Shown one piece after another: positions 47,385-57,458 of a DNA stretch of 64,000 bases. A program made the position numbers and the translations under genes. A model generated the notes under the pieces. It worked only from the letters and a program-made list of their open reading frames with translations. It did not search any database and was not told the DNA's origin. The stretch covers positions 62,001-126,000 of the forward strand of contig NZ_JACGWA010000010.1 of NCBI RefSeq assembly GCF_014077505.1, written 5' to 3'. The stretch is from Colwellia sp. BRX10-3. GTDB taxonomy: Bacteria; Pseudomonadota; Gammaproteobacteria; Enterobacterales; Alteromonadaceae. Position 1 is the first letter of the stretch. Every line of letters starts with the position of its first letter.

Positions 47385-50300
47385 CTAAACCTTATCTACC
47401 TTAATTTTATAAAGAACACTATAAAGCACGGGTACTGCTATCATGGTTAAAATGGTGGCAAAAGCTAAGCCGCCCATAATAGTCACCGACATATCAGCAA
47501 AGAAAGGATCTAGTAATAATGGCATAACACCTAAAATAGTGGTGATGGCAGCTAGAGAAACTGGTCTTAACCGGCTCAAACTGGCTTCTATAATTGCCAA
47601 GGCTTTTTCTTTACCCTCGATTATCTGTAAGTCTATTTCTTCCAGTAACACAATGGCATTTTTAATTAACATACCAAATAAACTTAAAAACCCAAGTAGC
47701 GACATAAAGCCAAAGGGTAAATCGGCTATCAATAAGCCAGCAACAACTCCCACTACCGCCATAGGTACAATCAGCCAAATAATAATCGGTTGTCTTGCCT
47801 TACCAAATAGTAATACGCTGATAATAAACATGACTAAGAAACCAAGAGGTAAACCTTGTCCCAAAGCGGCTTGCGCCTTGCGTGACGATTCATATTCGCC
47901 GCCCCATTCAAGTTTATAACCCTCTGGTAATGTAATGGCTTCAATTTCACCTTGCGTACGATTAAAAGCTTCTCCTGTGGTTTCATCATAACCTGCTTCT
48001 GCTTTTACGGTTATGGTGCGCACGCGATCACGTCGATTAATCAGTAGTTCTTCACTTGCGTAGTTCATTTTGCCACTAACTTGCTTAAAGGGTATATAAG
48101 TTCGTTGGCTACTGCTCCACACTAAACTGTTTTCTAAGCCAGCGAGTTGATCAGGATTAGTATTGCTATTTCTCGCAATTATTGGGTAGAGGTAATCACC
48201 ATCTTGCAGTTGACCTATTTGCAAACCATCAGTATAAAACTTAATCGCCTGACTAAAATCACTTCTTGAAACACCGGCAATTCCTGCAGCTATATCATCA
48301 TATTCAGGGGATAAGACGATACCTTTATCTCGCCAGTCATCTCGAATATCACGAATTTTTCCATCTTCAAAATATATCACTTTGGCTTGTTCTGCTAACT
48401 GTCTTAAAATAGCTGGGTCTTCACCAGAAAACCTTGCCTGAATTTTAGCGCCAGCACCTGGACCAAACTGCATAATTTCAGCGTAAAAATTAACGTTAGG
48501 GGTTGCTTGTCTTAACTTATTAGCGACTTCATGTGCTAAACGAGGAATTTCGCTCGCGTTATGTGCTCGTATCAAAAACAACCCATAGCTTTCATTGGGT
48601 AATTCAGGCCCAAACACCAAGGTAAAACGCTCTGAACTTTCACCGATAAATGTCGCCAAAGACTCGATACCTTCAGTTTCAAGAATGAGTTTTTCACCTG
48701 CTTTCATATACTTTTCAGTGGCCCGAATATCTGAGTCTTGAGGACCCCAGTAATGTACAAAAAACACTGGTGTATTTGACGGAGGAAAAAAGCCTTGCTT
48801 GATTAAACCAAAACTCGCGTAAGCACTAATAGTGATAACAACCAATATCGCCAGTGTAACACCGCGCCAATGCAAGGCTTTTCTCAATACAATCAGGTAA
48901 GCTTTATGAAATAAAGAATACGACTCTTCAGCACCTTCTTTATCACCCATCTGATAAAAATATTTGCCGAGTAAAGGCGTTAACGTGACGGCAAGTACCC
49001 AACTTAACATTAAAGAAATAAGCACTACGGCAAACAGGGAAAATAAAAACTCTCCAGTGGCATCATCTGATAAACCAATGCCTGAAAATGCTGCTATGCC
49101 GATAACTGTAGCCCCTAGTAATGGCCACTGTGTTCTTTTAACGATAAAGCTAGCAGACTCCATTGCCGTCTTACCTTTCTCCATTCGCAGCATCATACCT
49201 TCTGCCACCACGATAGCGTTATCAACTAACATCCCCATAGCAATAACCATGGCACCTAAGGAGATACGTTCCAGCTGTAAACCATAAAGCCACATAATTA
49301 ATACGGTACCTAATACGGTAATTAATAAAGTGCCACCAACAACAATACCTGATCGCCAGCCCATAAATAGACAAAGTGCTAGCGTTACAACAGCAACCGA
49401 TATTTCCAAGTTTAGAATGAAGCCGTCAACTGACTCGTCAACTATTTTTGCTTGATTATAAATCGATGAAACTTTAATACCCGTGGGCAATTTAGCTAAC
49501 ACTTGTGCAAGCTTAGCCTCAATTTCATAGCCAACGTCAACGATATTAATATCATTTTGTGCAGATATGGCGAGGGTTATCGCACTTTCACCATTAAAGC
49601 GTTTTAAGCCACTTGGGATCTCAACAGGTTGAAGGCTTAACTCAGCAATATCTTTGATTTTTATTGAGGCATTTTTACCCGGAACAACAAAAGATAAATT
49701 TTCTATTTCTTCTATTTTATTAGTTGAGCTCTCAACGGGGATCCTAATTTTTTTATCACCAACGTATAAACGACCACCACTGAAGGGTTTTAAATTATTA
49801 GCCAGTACTCTTTGAATATCAGGAAAAGAAAGCCCTAAACCAGAAATTTGATAACTATCAATTGTGGCAACAATTTCTTCCTCTAAAATACCACCAACTT
49901 TTACTTTAGCGACACCGTCAACAGTGAGTACTTCCCGACGAATAATACGGGAAAACTCTCGCATTTGGTCAGCACTAAAGTCAGGTGCCGATAACGCATA
50001 ATAAATACCATAAACATCGCCAAAGTCATCAATAACAACGGGGGCACTTGCACCAAGTGGCAAGTCGCGCTGAATATCACGAAGGCGTTTGCGTAATTCG
50101 TCCCAAATTTGTGGTAATAGAGGCCCATCAATGTGGGGTTGTATTTTCATGGTTATCCGAGAAAAACCTGGTTTACTAACTGATTCTAAAATATCTAATT
50201 GCCACATTTGTTGTAGCGCTATTTCAACTTGCTCAGTAACTTCTTTTTCAACTTTTTCGGCGCTTGCACCCGGATAATAAGTAAAGATAACAGCTTGTTT

Positions 50301-50426
50301 TATGGTAAATGCGGGGTCTTCTAAACGCCCTATTTTACCCATGGCTACAAGGCCGCCAATAATAAAGCATATCGACATAAGCCAAATATTAACCGGTTTG
50401 GTCAATGAATAACGTGCTATATCCAT
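47385..50426 (-). CDS. RND efflux transporter permease (HAE1 family)
   Basis: 1013-residue inner-membrane proton-driven pump of the AcrB superfamily with 12 helices and two large periplasmic loops. In the helix-4 relay region the sequence is GMLVDNAIVVAEGM: the first acidic residue is kept and the second is Asn, as in several non-AcrB members. The C-terminal FGMLIKNAIVLLEEI is typical. It begins one base after the adaptor stop, so the two are co-translated. No outer-membrane channel gene is in the operon. Confidence 0.93.
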   Translation of the reverse strand: MDIARYSLTKPVNIWLMSICFIIGGLVAMGKIGRLEDPAFTIKQAVIFTYYPGASAEKVEKEVTEQVEIALQQMWQLDILESVSKPGFSRITMKIQPHIDGPLLPQIWDELRKRLRDIQRDLPLGASAPVVIDDFGDVYGIYYALSAPDFSADQMREFSRIIRREVLTVDGVAKVKVGGILEEEIVATIDSYQISGLGLSFPDIQRVLANNLKPFSGGRLYVGDKKIRIPVESSTNKIEEIENLSFVVPGKNASIKIKDIAELSLQPVEIPSGLKRFNGESAITLAISAQNDINIVDVGYEIEAKLAQVLAKLPTGIKVSSIYNQAKIVDESVDGFILNLEISVAVVTLALCLFMGWRSGIVVGGTLLITVLGTVLIMWLYGLQLERISLGAMVIAMGMLVDNAIVVAEGMMLRMEKGKTAMESASFIVKRTQWPLLGATVIGIAAFSGIGLSDDATGEFLFSLFAVVLISLMLSWVLAVTLTPLLGKYFYQMGDKEGAEESYSLFHKAYLIVLRKALHWRGVTLAILVVITISAYASFGLIKQGFFPPSNTPVFFVHYWGPQDSDIRATEKYMKAGEKLILETEGIESLATFIGESSERFTLVFGPELPNESYGLFLIRAHNASEIPRLAHEVANKLRQATPNVNFYAEIMQFGPGAGAKIQARFSGEDPAILRQLAEQAKVIYFEDGKIRDIRDDWRDKGIVLSPEYDDIAAGIAGVSRSDFSQAIKFYTDGLQIGQLQDGDYLYPIIARNSNTNPDQLAGLENSLVWSSSQRTYIPFKQVSGKMNYASEELLINRRDRVRTITVKAEAGYDETTGEAFNRTQGEIEAITLPEGYKLEWGGEYESSRKAQAALGQGLPLGFLVMFIISVLLFGKARQPIIIWLIVPMAVVGVVAGLLIADLPFGFMSLLGFLSLFGMLIKNAIVLLEEIDLQIIEGKEKALAIIEASLSRLRPVSLAAITTILGVMPLLLDPFFADMSVTIMGGLAFATILTMIAVPVLYSVLYKIKVDKV

Positions 50427-50427
50427 C

Positions 50428-51474
50428 TTAATATATCGCCTTATATTCTCTGACTATAAGCCCCTCACGCATTTGGCCTACCGCTGCAGAAACCACTTTA
50501 TCGCCATGCTTTAATCCTAAAGAAACTAAGGCATACTCCCCCTTTATCTTAGAAACATTAACCTTAACCAGAGATAGACTATTTTCAGTTTGATCAAAGC
50601 GCCATACACTAAAGCCTGAGTCACTATTCCCCATTAATGAACTTAATGGAATGATTAAAGCCTGTGACTTACTGTTATTTTGCTTAATATTAACAATGGC
50701 TCGCGAACCTGGATAAAAAGAGTTAACTGATTTACCATCAAGCGCAAAGGTTACGCCATAAGTTTGAGTAATGGGATCAGGCGTAGTTTTGTGCTCTACA
50801 TAATGTATGTCGTAAACTTTATCTTCCTGACCAATAATATGAGCAGTAGCTATAACATCACGATTACCAACATTAGCGGTCATGATTCGCTCGGGTACTT
50901 CAAAAGTAAAATAAAGCTCTGATCTATCTTGTAAATTAGCGAGTGAATCTCCGGTGCGAATTAAACTATTATTCTCAATGTATCTAGCACCAATTACCGC
51001 GTCAAATGGCGCTTTTATCGTACTGTAACTTAAGTCTTGTTGAGCATTTGCTAAGGCGATTTTAGTAATCGAGAACTGAGACTTAGCTTCATCATAATCT
51101 CGTTGCGAGGCAACATTTTTTTCAAAAACATCCTTAATACGCTTTAAGTTTCGTTGCGCGTCTTCATGGCGTATTCGGCTCTCTTCTACTTTACGTTGAA
51201 AGGGTTTAGGGTCAATTTTAGCTAAAATCTGACCTTTTTTAACTTCACTGCCTTCAATAAGGTTTTCAAAAATTAAACGCCCTGAGACTTCGAATTTAAG
51301 GTCAACATTTTTCACCGCAGAAACTGTCGCTGGAAATTCATAATCATTAGCTAAACTTGTCAGCCGAGCATTGGAAAGTTGAACCACTAAAGGTGCAGTC
51401 TCTTTCGTGACTTCTTTTGGTTCAGAACAAGCTTGCAGTACAAAAACTGCAGCGAGAATAAAAATTCGATTCAC
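50428..51474 (-). CDS. RND efflux periplasmic adaptor (MFP), lipoprotein
   Basis: 348 residues from the GTG at 51474, which has GGGA upstream and gives a clean lipoprotein signal (NRIFILAAVFVLQAC, Cys near 17). An ATG at 51525 would put 17 extra residues before the signal and is rejected. A barrel-sandwich/lipoyl half (FEVSGRLIFENLIEGSEVKKG), a coiled-coil hairpin, the second lipoyl half (YSTIKAPFDAVIG) and beta-barrel domains follow in the usual order. It links the pump to an outer-membrane channel. Confidence 0.92.
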   Translation of the reverse strand: MNRIFILAAVFVLQACSEPKEVTKETAPLVVQLSNARLTSLANDYEFPATVSAVKNVDLKFEVSGRLIFENLIEGSEVKKGQILAKIDPKPFQRKVEESRIRHEDAQRNLKRIKDVFEKNVASQRDYDEAKSQFSITKIALANAQQDLSYSTIKAPFDAVIGARYIENNSLIRTGDSLANLQDRSELYFTFEVPERIMTANVGNRDVIATAHIIGQEDKVYDIHYVEHKTTPDPITQTYGVTFALDGKSVNSFYPGSRAIVNIKQNNSKSQALIIPLSSLMGNSDSGFSVWRFDQTENSLSLVKVNVSKIKGEYALVSLGLKHGDKVVSAAVGQMREGLIVREYKAIY

Positions 51475-51532
51475 ATTAATCCCAAAAATATCAGTTAAAT
51501 TATAAAAAATAAGTTCACTAATCATAACACAG

Positions 51533-51559
51533 GTTTACACATTAACAACTAATGTAAAC
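51533..51559. promoter_or_regulatory. Candidate TetR operator
   Basis: Inverted repeat GTTTACA (51533-51539) / TGTAAAC (51553-51559), with ACATTA/TAATGT nested inside. It lies midway between the divergent RND operon and the tetR gene. Confidence 0.45.
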
Positions 51560-51589
51560 TTGTTGTAAAATGTAATCTGTCGCGTTAAC

Positions 51590-52195
51590 ATGTGGATAAT
51601 TGAATTATTAAGAGCACATAATTTGCCCATTACAGCCGATAAAATACTAAGTACTGCTATGGATTGTTTTTTTCAACACGGCTACGACACCTCAAGTATA
51701 TCTATGGTGAGTCGTTATGCAGAAATATCGCGTGTCACTATACATAAGCAATTTAAGTCAAAAGAAGTGCTATTTAGAGCTGTTGTTGAAAAACATTTTC
51801 AGCAACACAATGTCCTAATTGACATCTACAGTAAATCAGAAAAAAATTTTTGGCAGGAAACCCAAGCTCTTATTATTCAAAGATGTGAAGGCTTATTCAA
51901 TAACGTATCGAGTAGTTTAGTTAGAGCAAATTTATTACACGCTGGTCAGGCATTCTGCAAAGACCTTATTGAAGCAGAAGAAATTTTAATCAAAAATAGT
52001 ATTCGTTCTAGGATTGATAAAGAAATTTCTGCAAATCGTTTAACACTTAGCAAAATTGGTTTATCCGCAAATGAATTCGCTGAAACACTGCATTTTGCGC
52101 CATTTGGCATCACGGTATCGGTATCAGATCAAAACAATAATGCCTTTGTAGAAAATTTAATGGCGGTATTTAAAGCATCAACATCACCGCTCTAG
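51590..52195 (+). CDS. TetR/AcrR-family regulator of the RND operon
   Basis: 201 residues with an N-terminal HTH (ADKILSTAMDCFFQHGYDTSSISMVSRYAEISRVTIHKQFKSKE in segments) and a helical ligand domain. Divergent from the efflux operon, with an inverted repeat between them, so probably its repressor. The start is uncertain: the ATG at 51590 has no good ribosome-binding site and an in-frame TTG at 51623 would suit a shorter protein. Confidence 0.85.
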   Translation: MWIIELLRAHNLPITADKILSTAMDCFFQHGYDTSSISMVSRYAEISRVTIHKQFKSKEVLFRAVVEKHFQQHNVLIDIYSKSEKNFWQETQALIIQRCEGLFNNVSSSLVRANLLHAGQAFCKDLIEAEEILIKNSIRSRIDKEISANRLTLSKIGLSANEFAETLHFAPFGITVSVSDQNNNAFVENLMAVFKASTSPL

Positions 52196-52859
52196 TTCTC
52201 GTTCTGAAAACTTTAAGTCCTTTTAGAGCTCAACAACTGCTGTTTGCATAAAACCAACAGCTAAATGCTCTGCCTTAAGAACATTTTTGTACGCACATTA
52301 ATTTTGAAAGCTTTTGAGTAGTCAATAAAATACTCGTGTTGCTAGCAGTATACTAACGAGATAGTTTAGGCTTTAAAATATTTGCTCAATCTCTTTATGG
52401 CTAATTAAACGTCTACTTGTAAACCTTTCTCGATAACATCACTAAAAGAAAAAACTGTATTGCCCCCCCTTAACTCTCTATATCTGCAGTGTTTATAACC
52501 TGATATATCCTCGGTTCTTTGATGATAAATATCATAGATCTATTTGCTCACAACAGCGTAAATATATAATCAAAGCCGCAATGATATAAACGCTAAACAT
52601 ATATTTACCAATCATTTATAAAGTAAAAATTAAAATAAAAACATAAACATACCATGCTCTTTATCAATTTTATTAAGGCATTAATATCTTTTTAAACAAA
52701 AACCTGACCTAATGGTCAGATAAATAATTAATTGATAGTTCAATAGACCAATTAATTATTAGCAACTACGTTAGTTTTAGTAAATAGTAGGCTATAGCAG
52801 GCTCGTAATTTTAAGTAATCACCGTATTATAAACATTCGCATAAGCCATTGGAGACAGT
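52196..52859. other. Long intergenic region upstream of pgi
   Basis: 664 bp with no gene found. Near pgi it carries two dyads: CTGACC/GGTCAG (52704-52719) and perfect 12-bp arms AATAATTAATTG (52723-52734) / CAATTAATTATT (52749-52760). These could be regulator sites or leader hairpins for pgi. Confidence 0.5.
52723..52760. repeat. 12-bp inverted repeat upstream of pgi
   Basis: AATAATTAATTG (52723-52734) and its exact reverse complement CAATTAATTATT (52749-52760), 14 bp apart, 100 bp before the pgi start. The low complexity of the arms reduces its significance. Confidence 0.5.
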
Positions 52860-54503
52860 ATGCAAGACAGAACCTCATTACCTAGCTGGCAGAAGCTGGA
52901 AAATCACGCTACTGACATGAAGTCACAACATATGAGCGAGCTATTTAAACAAAACCCGAAACGTTTTGAACAGTTCTCTATTCAGCTTGCGCCCTTTCTC
53001 CTCGATTATTCAAAAAACCTTATATCAGCATCAACTATGGAAATGCTGTTCAACTTAGCTAAAGAGTGTGATGTTGAGGCTTGGCGAGAAAAAATGTTTA
53101 GCGGTGAGCGAATTAATCGTACTGAAGATCGCGCAGTATTGCATACGGCTTTAAGAAACCGCAGCGAAACGCCTATCATGCTCGATGGTAAAGATATTAA
53201 TATTGATGTGCGACTGGCACTAGATAAAATGAAAACCTTCAGTGAGAAAGTTCGCCAAGGTTTATGGAGTGGTTACTCAGGAAAACGAATTACCGATGTG
53301 GTAAACATTGGTGTTGGTGGCTCAAACTTAGGCCCACAAATGGTCACAGAAGCGTTAGACCAATACAGCGATAACAGCGTTAATGTACATTATGTTTCCA
53401 ACGTTGATGGCACGCAAATAGCGAATGTACTTCGGCCATTAAATCCTGAGAAAGTCTTATTTATTGTTTCAAGTAAAACATTTACCACTACCGAAACCAT
53501 GACCAACGCTAAAACGGCAATGAAGTGGTTAGTTTCTGCTTCTTTTGATCAATCAGCCATAGCTCAACATTTTGTAGCGGTATCATCCAATAAAAAGAAT
53601 GCTACCGAATTTGGTATTGCTGAAGAAAATATTTTTGATATGTGGGATTGGGTCGGTGGTCGTTTCTCGCTTTGGTCTGCTATTGGTTTACCTATCGCTA
53701 TTGATTTAGGATTTGAACGTTTTATTGAATTACTTGAAGGCGCCCATGAAATTGATCAGCATTTTTGTCATACGCCATTAGCTGAAAACGCACCTGTTAT
53801 TCTAGCGTTGTTAAGTGTTTGGAACTGTACGTTTCTTGGCGCGCAATCTCAGGCAATTTTACCTTACGATCAACCTTTACATATGTTATCAGCTTATTTA
53901 CAACAAGCTGAAATGGAGAGTAATGGTAAATCAGTCACTTGGGATGGCATGCCGATTTCCTATCCTACCGTGCCGTCTATTTGGGGTGAATTAGGTATTA
54001 ATGGCCAGCATGCTTTTTATCAATATTTACATCAAAGTAATAATGTTGTGCCTGCTGATTTTATTGGTTCGGTTGAAAGTGTCACACCCGTACAAGGCCA
54101 CCATGAAACGTTAATGGCTAACTTTTTTGCCCAAACCCAAGCACTTATGCAAGGCGTTGATGAAACTCAGGTTCGTGCAGATTTAAAAGCTAAGGGCCGT
54201 ACGCAAGACTACATAGATAAAGTCGCCCCACATAAGGTTCACAAAGGTAATCGCCCCACTAATACCATTTTAATGAAACGCATATCTCCACGTTCATTAG
54301 GCAGTTTAATTGCGATGTATGAGCATAAAATATTCGTACAAGGCATTATTTTACAAATTTGTTCTTTTGATCAGTGGGGGGTGGAATTGGGTAAAGGCTT
54401 AGCCAATAATATTCAAGAAGAGTTATCGTCGGGTAATATAAGTGATCTGCATGACAGTTCGACTTCTGGCTTAATTAACTTTTATCAAAGCTATACGAAA
54501 TAG
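52860..54503 (+). CDS. pgi: Glucose-6-phosphate isomerase
   Basis: 547-residue cytoplasmic enzyme interconverting glucose-6-P and fructose-6-P. Motifs include NIGVGGSNLGPQM, SKTFTTTETMTNA (phosphate binding), GGRFSLWSAIGLPIAI (signature 1), INGQHAFYQYLHQ and KGRTQDYIDK. Length matches the gammaproteobacterial enzyme. GGAG precedes the ATG; followed by a strong terminator. Confidence 0.97.
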   Translation: MQDRTSLPSWQKLENHATDMKSQHMSELFKQNPKRFEQFSIQLAPFLLDYSKNLISASTMEMLFNLAKECDVEAWREKMFSGERINRTEDRAVLHTALRNRSETPIMLDGKDINIDVRLALDKMKTFSEKVRQGLWSGYSGKRITDVVNIGVGGSNLGPQMVTEALDQYSDNSVNVHYVSNVDGTQIANVLRPLNPEKVLFIVSSKTFTTTETMTNAKTAMKWLVSASFDQSAIAQHFVAVSSNKKNATEFGIAEENIFDMWDWVGGRFSLWSAIGLPIAIDLGFERFIELLEGAHEIDQHFCHTPLAENAPVILALLSVWNCTFLGAQSQAILPYDQPLHMLSAYLQQAEMESNGKSVTWDGMPISYPTVPSIWGELGINGQHAFYQYLHQSNNVVPADFIGSVESVTPVQGHHETLMANFFAQTQALMQGVDETQVRADLKAKGRTQDYIDKVAPHKVHKGNRPTNTILMKRISPRSLGSLIAMYEHKIFVQGIILQICSFDQWGVELGKGLANNIQEELSSGNISDLHDSSTSGLINFYQSYTK

Positions 54504-54526
54504 CCTTTTTTTAATACTAAAGATAA

Positions 54527-54557
54527 AAAAATAGCGAACACTAGGTTCGCTATTTTT
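54527..54557. terminator. Bidirectional terminator between pgi and S9 peptidase genes
   Basis: Perfect 13-bp stem AAAAATAGCGAAC (54527-54539) / GTTCGCTATTTTT (54545-54557), 5-base loop. Confidence 0.85.
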
Positions 54558-54586
54558 AGTTTAGACCTATATTCAGTGGGTATTAC

Positions 54587-56509
54587 TTATAAATGATTCT
54601 GTAAAAAACTTAAATATTTATTCGAGGCACTAATACGATTCGCTTTTTTACTAAAACCATGGCCTTCGTCATCAAACACTAAATAGTCAACATAAGTGCC
54701 GCCGCTTCGGATAGATTCCACCATTTCATCACTTTCAATTTTCAATACCCGAGGGTCATTCTTACCTTGTACGACTAACACAGGCTTTTTAACATTTTGA
54801 CCAAAAAATACCGGTGAAATATTATGTAAGCGTTCTTTGTCTGTACTTGGATCGCCTAATTCATCATAAAGTGATTGGCGAAAGGCTTCCCAATATGGCG
54901 GTATGCTTTCTAAGGTTCTAACCCAGTTTGTAACCCCAAAAATATTTATACCCACTTCAAACTCATCCGTGAACGTCATGGCTGCCATAGTTAAATAACC
55001 GCCGTAGCTGCCACCGATAACACCAATTCTATCGGCATCAACCCAATCTAACGTTTGCAAATAATACTTATTGTAAACCACATCTTTTAAGTCATGGTCG
55101 CCATGCTTTTTATCATCTAAATGATAAAAGGTTTTTCCATAACCATTTGAGCCGCGGTTATTAATTCTAAAAATAGCGTAACCATTATTCACTAAATGCT
55201 GAATAAGCGCCGAGTAGCCTTTGCGACTTTGCCCTCCTGGGCCACCATGTATCCATACTAAAGCGGGTACTTTTTGTGTCGCTGCTTGTTTTGGTTTATA
55301 TAAAATACCGGGGATCTCTAAGCCATCAAAACTTTTAAATCGTACAACTTCACCCACGACTAAGTTTTCTTCTAAAATGTTTGGGTTGCCAGTATCGGTT
55401 AAGCGTTTTATAGAATTACTGCCTAACTGATGCACGTAGAGGTTTGACGGTGAAGTGTCTGAATTGATGTAAAAAACCATTTGCTTGCCATCATTAGAAA
55501 AGTTCACACCACGTAAATCACCGCTTGGCATATCAGGCAAAGAAAGGTTTTTATTAGTTCTTAAGTCGATAATTTCTATTTTTGTTTGCGCGTCAGCATT
55601 CACACCATGAACTTGGTAGTGACCATCTTTAGAAAAATAGGTAAAACTGACATCCCAATTAACCGCAAAATTTTCTGACTTATCTTTACTGGCCAAGTTG
55701 TAAGACCAAGCTTGATTAAATTCGCCAAACTCATTGGTAGAATAAATTAGCGCACTATTATCACGAGTAAAGGTATAAGCACTATGCTCAACATCGCCTT
55801 CATGCGCGCTGATCAATTCTGCTAAAGCCGCTTTGCTGGCTAAGTCAACTATATATAAATTAGAGTCGGCGTTGGAGTTACTTTTACTTAGGGCTATATA
55901 TTGCCCATTAGGGCTAACTGCTTCAGGTGAATAGCCTGAATTATTTTGATAGATCAGTTTTCTAGAATAGTCTGCTACTTGATATGAATAAATATCAAAA
56001 TATTTGGCATCTCTTTCATTCGTGGCGACAAAAAATTGTTTGTTATTCTCATGCCAACTAACAAAAAATGCCTTTAAACCTTCACCCGGTGTTAAATCTT
56101 TTTCTGTGCTATCTAATGCTTGTACAAACAGGTGGTCTAATTCATTACCGCCTTTGTCCGCACTATATAAAAATCGGTCATCTTCAGGAAACCAACCAAC
56201 AACATAAATTGACTCTTTGGTTGAATTTGTTAATTGTGTTACCTGTGAGCCATCTAAAGGTACTTTATAAGCGTTATAAATACCACTTTCATCATCACTT
56301 ACTAATACGGCGCTAGCATCGGCATTGATCGAAGAACCAAACACTGAGCGCGTTTTAAAAAACTCTTCAGCACTGTAAGTTTGAAATATTGATTTTTCTT
56401 TTACTGGCTCATCTATTTGTACAATTGGCGCTTGTTTTGAACAGGCGAGTAATAATAACATCCCCGTAAATAGTGCTAAAAATTTCGCTAATTTAGGTAA
56501 CTTTTGCAT
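54587..56509 (-). CDS. S9 family peptidase (prolyl oligopeptidase type), lipoprotein
   Basis: 640 residues. Lipoprotein signal with lipobox LLAC (Cys about 23), so a periplasmic membrane-anchored enzyme. The N-terminal half is a beta-propeller with repeated blades (for example FSKDGHYQVHGVN, FSNDGKQMVFYIN). The C-terminal alpha/beta-hydrolase has the nucleophile Ser501 in GGSYGGY, Asp in GKNDPRV and His in DEGHGF. Closest in layout to acylaminoacyl-peptidase/DPP-like members. It cleaves small peptides; specificity is unknown. AGGGAAT precedes the ATG. Confidence 0.92.
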   Translation of the reverse strand: MQKLPKLAKFLALFTGMLLLLACSKQAPIVQIDEPVKEKSIFQTYSAEEFFKTRSVFGSSINADASAVLVSDDESGIYNAYKVPLDGSQVTQLTNSTKESIYVVGWFPEDDRFLYSADKGGNELDHLFVQALDSTEKDLTPGEGLKAFFVSWHENNKQFFVATNERDAKYFDIYSYQVADYSRKLIYQNNSGYSPEAVSPNGQYIALSKSNSNADSNLYIVDLASKAALAELISAHEGDVEHSAYTFTRDNSALIYSTNEFGEFNQAWSYNLASKDKSENFAVNWDVSFTYFSKDGHYQVHGVNADAQTKIEIIDLRTNKNLSLPDMPSGDLRGVNFSNDGKQMVFYINSDTSPSNLYVHQLGSNSIKRLTDTGNPNILEENLVVGEVVRFKSFDGLEIPGILYKPKQAATQKVPALVWIHGGPGGQSRKGYSALIQHLVNNGYAIFRINNRGSNGYGKTFYHLDDKKHGDHDLKDVVYNKYYLQTLDWVDADRIGVIGGSYGGYLTMAAMTFTDEFEVGINIFGVTNWVRTLESIPPYWEAFRQSLYDELGDPSTDKERLHNISPVFFGQNVKKPVLVVQGKNDPRVLKIESDEMVESIRSGGTYVDYLVFDDEGHGFSKKANRISASNKYLSFLQNHL

Positions 56510-56744
56510 TTTATTCCCTTAATATTAATTCTTCATAAAATTTTATTTTAGTTATCAAACACTTTTAATCAAAAACAAGTATAGAACAATTATCGTTCAA
56601 TTAAAGTCTTCATTACTTGCAGCCTTCTTATCGAAAATTGTCATCTAAAGCTATGCTTAAAATTAGCATGTAAAATAATGACTACTGAAATTAAAATAGC
56701 GTAAACTATGCGCATAATCACAACCGTCAATAATACAGAAAGTA

Positions 56745-57263
56745 ATGAGTCACATGACCACACCGTTAAAATACTTATCTCATTATTCTCCTGATATTCA
56801 ACAGCAAGTATTCAAGCTTATTAAGGAAGATAAGTTAAAGGTTTATTTATTAACGCAATTTCCAGAACCGCATGAAATAACAACTGATAAAGCATTGCGC
56901 GAATATTCCCTGACAATAAAACAACAATATCTAAAAAAATCTGCACCACTGAGTCAGGTAAAATATGATGATAAAATTCATATAATTAACAATGCGCTAG
57001 GCTTACACACTTATGTTTCACGCGTACAAGGCAATAAATTAAAAAGCAAAAATGAAATCCGTATTGGCAGTATATTTAAGAAAGCACCCGAAGCGCTATT
57101 AAGTATGATTGTGGTACATGAGCTTGCCCACTTAAAAGAAAAAAATCATGACAAAGCGTTTTATAAGCTCTGCCAACACATGCTGCCAAATTATCATCAA
57201 CTAGAATTGATGACGCGTATTTATCTCACCGAGCTGGAAAACAACGGTAATATATATAAATAA
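56745..57263 (+). CDS. YgjP-type metal-dependent hydrolase
   Basis: 172 residues matching E. coli YgjP in length and in several blocks: DNKIHxxxNALGLHTxVSRVQG (here DDKIHIINNALGLHTYVSRVQG), EIRIGSIF, and the zinc site VVHELAHLKEKNH (HELAH at 125-129), followed by HQLELMTRIYL. The domain is the M48-like YgjP/WrbI gluzincin type. Cytoplasmic; its substrate is unknown. Confidence 0.9.
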   Translation: MSHMTTPLKYLSHYSPDIQQQVFKLIKEDKLKVYLLTQFPEPHEITTDKALREYSLTIKQQYLKKSAPLSQVKYDDKIHIINNALGLHTYVSRVQGNKLKSKNEIRIGSIFKKAPEALLSMIVVHELAHLKEKNHDKAFYKLCQHMLPNYHQLELMTRIYLTELENNGNIYK

Positions 57264-57458
57264 AAGCAGTATCCATCTATACTCGTTTTATTATCCTTGT
57301 TTAGCGATATAAAACCACCCTATTCAAGAGAAGTAAAAGTTAATTCCCTCTGTGATGATTCACAATACATTAACATAATGTATACTGCCAATAGCTAAAC
57401 TAATGCCAACCTATCAAATATAAATAAACGTGTTGTCATTCACCATTAGGTTGTAGAT

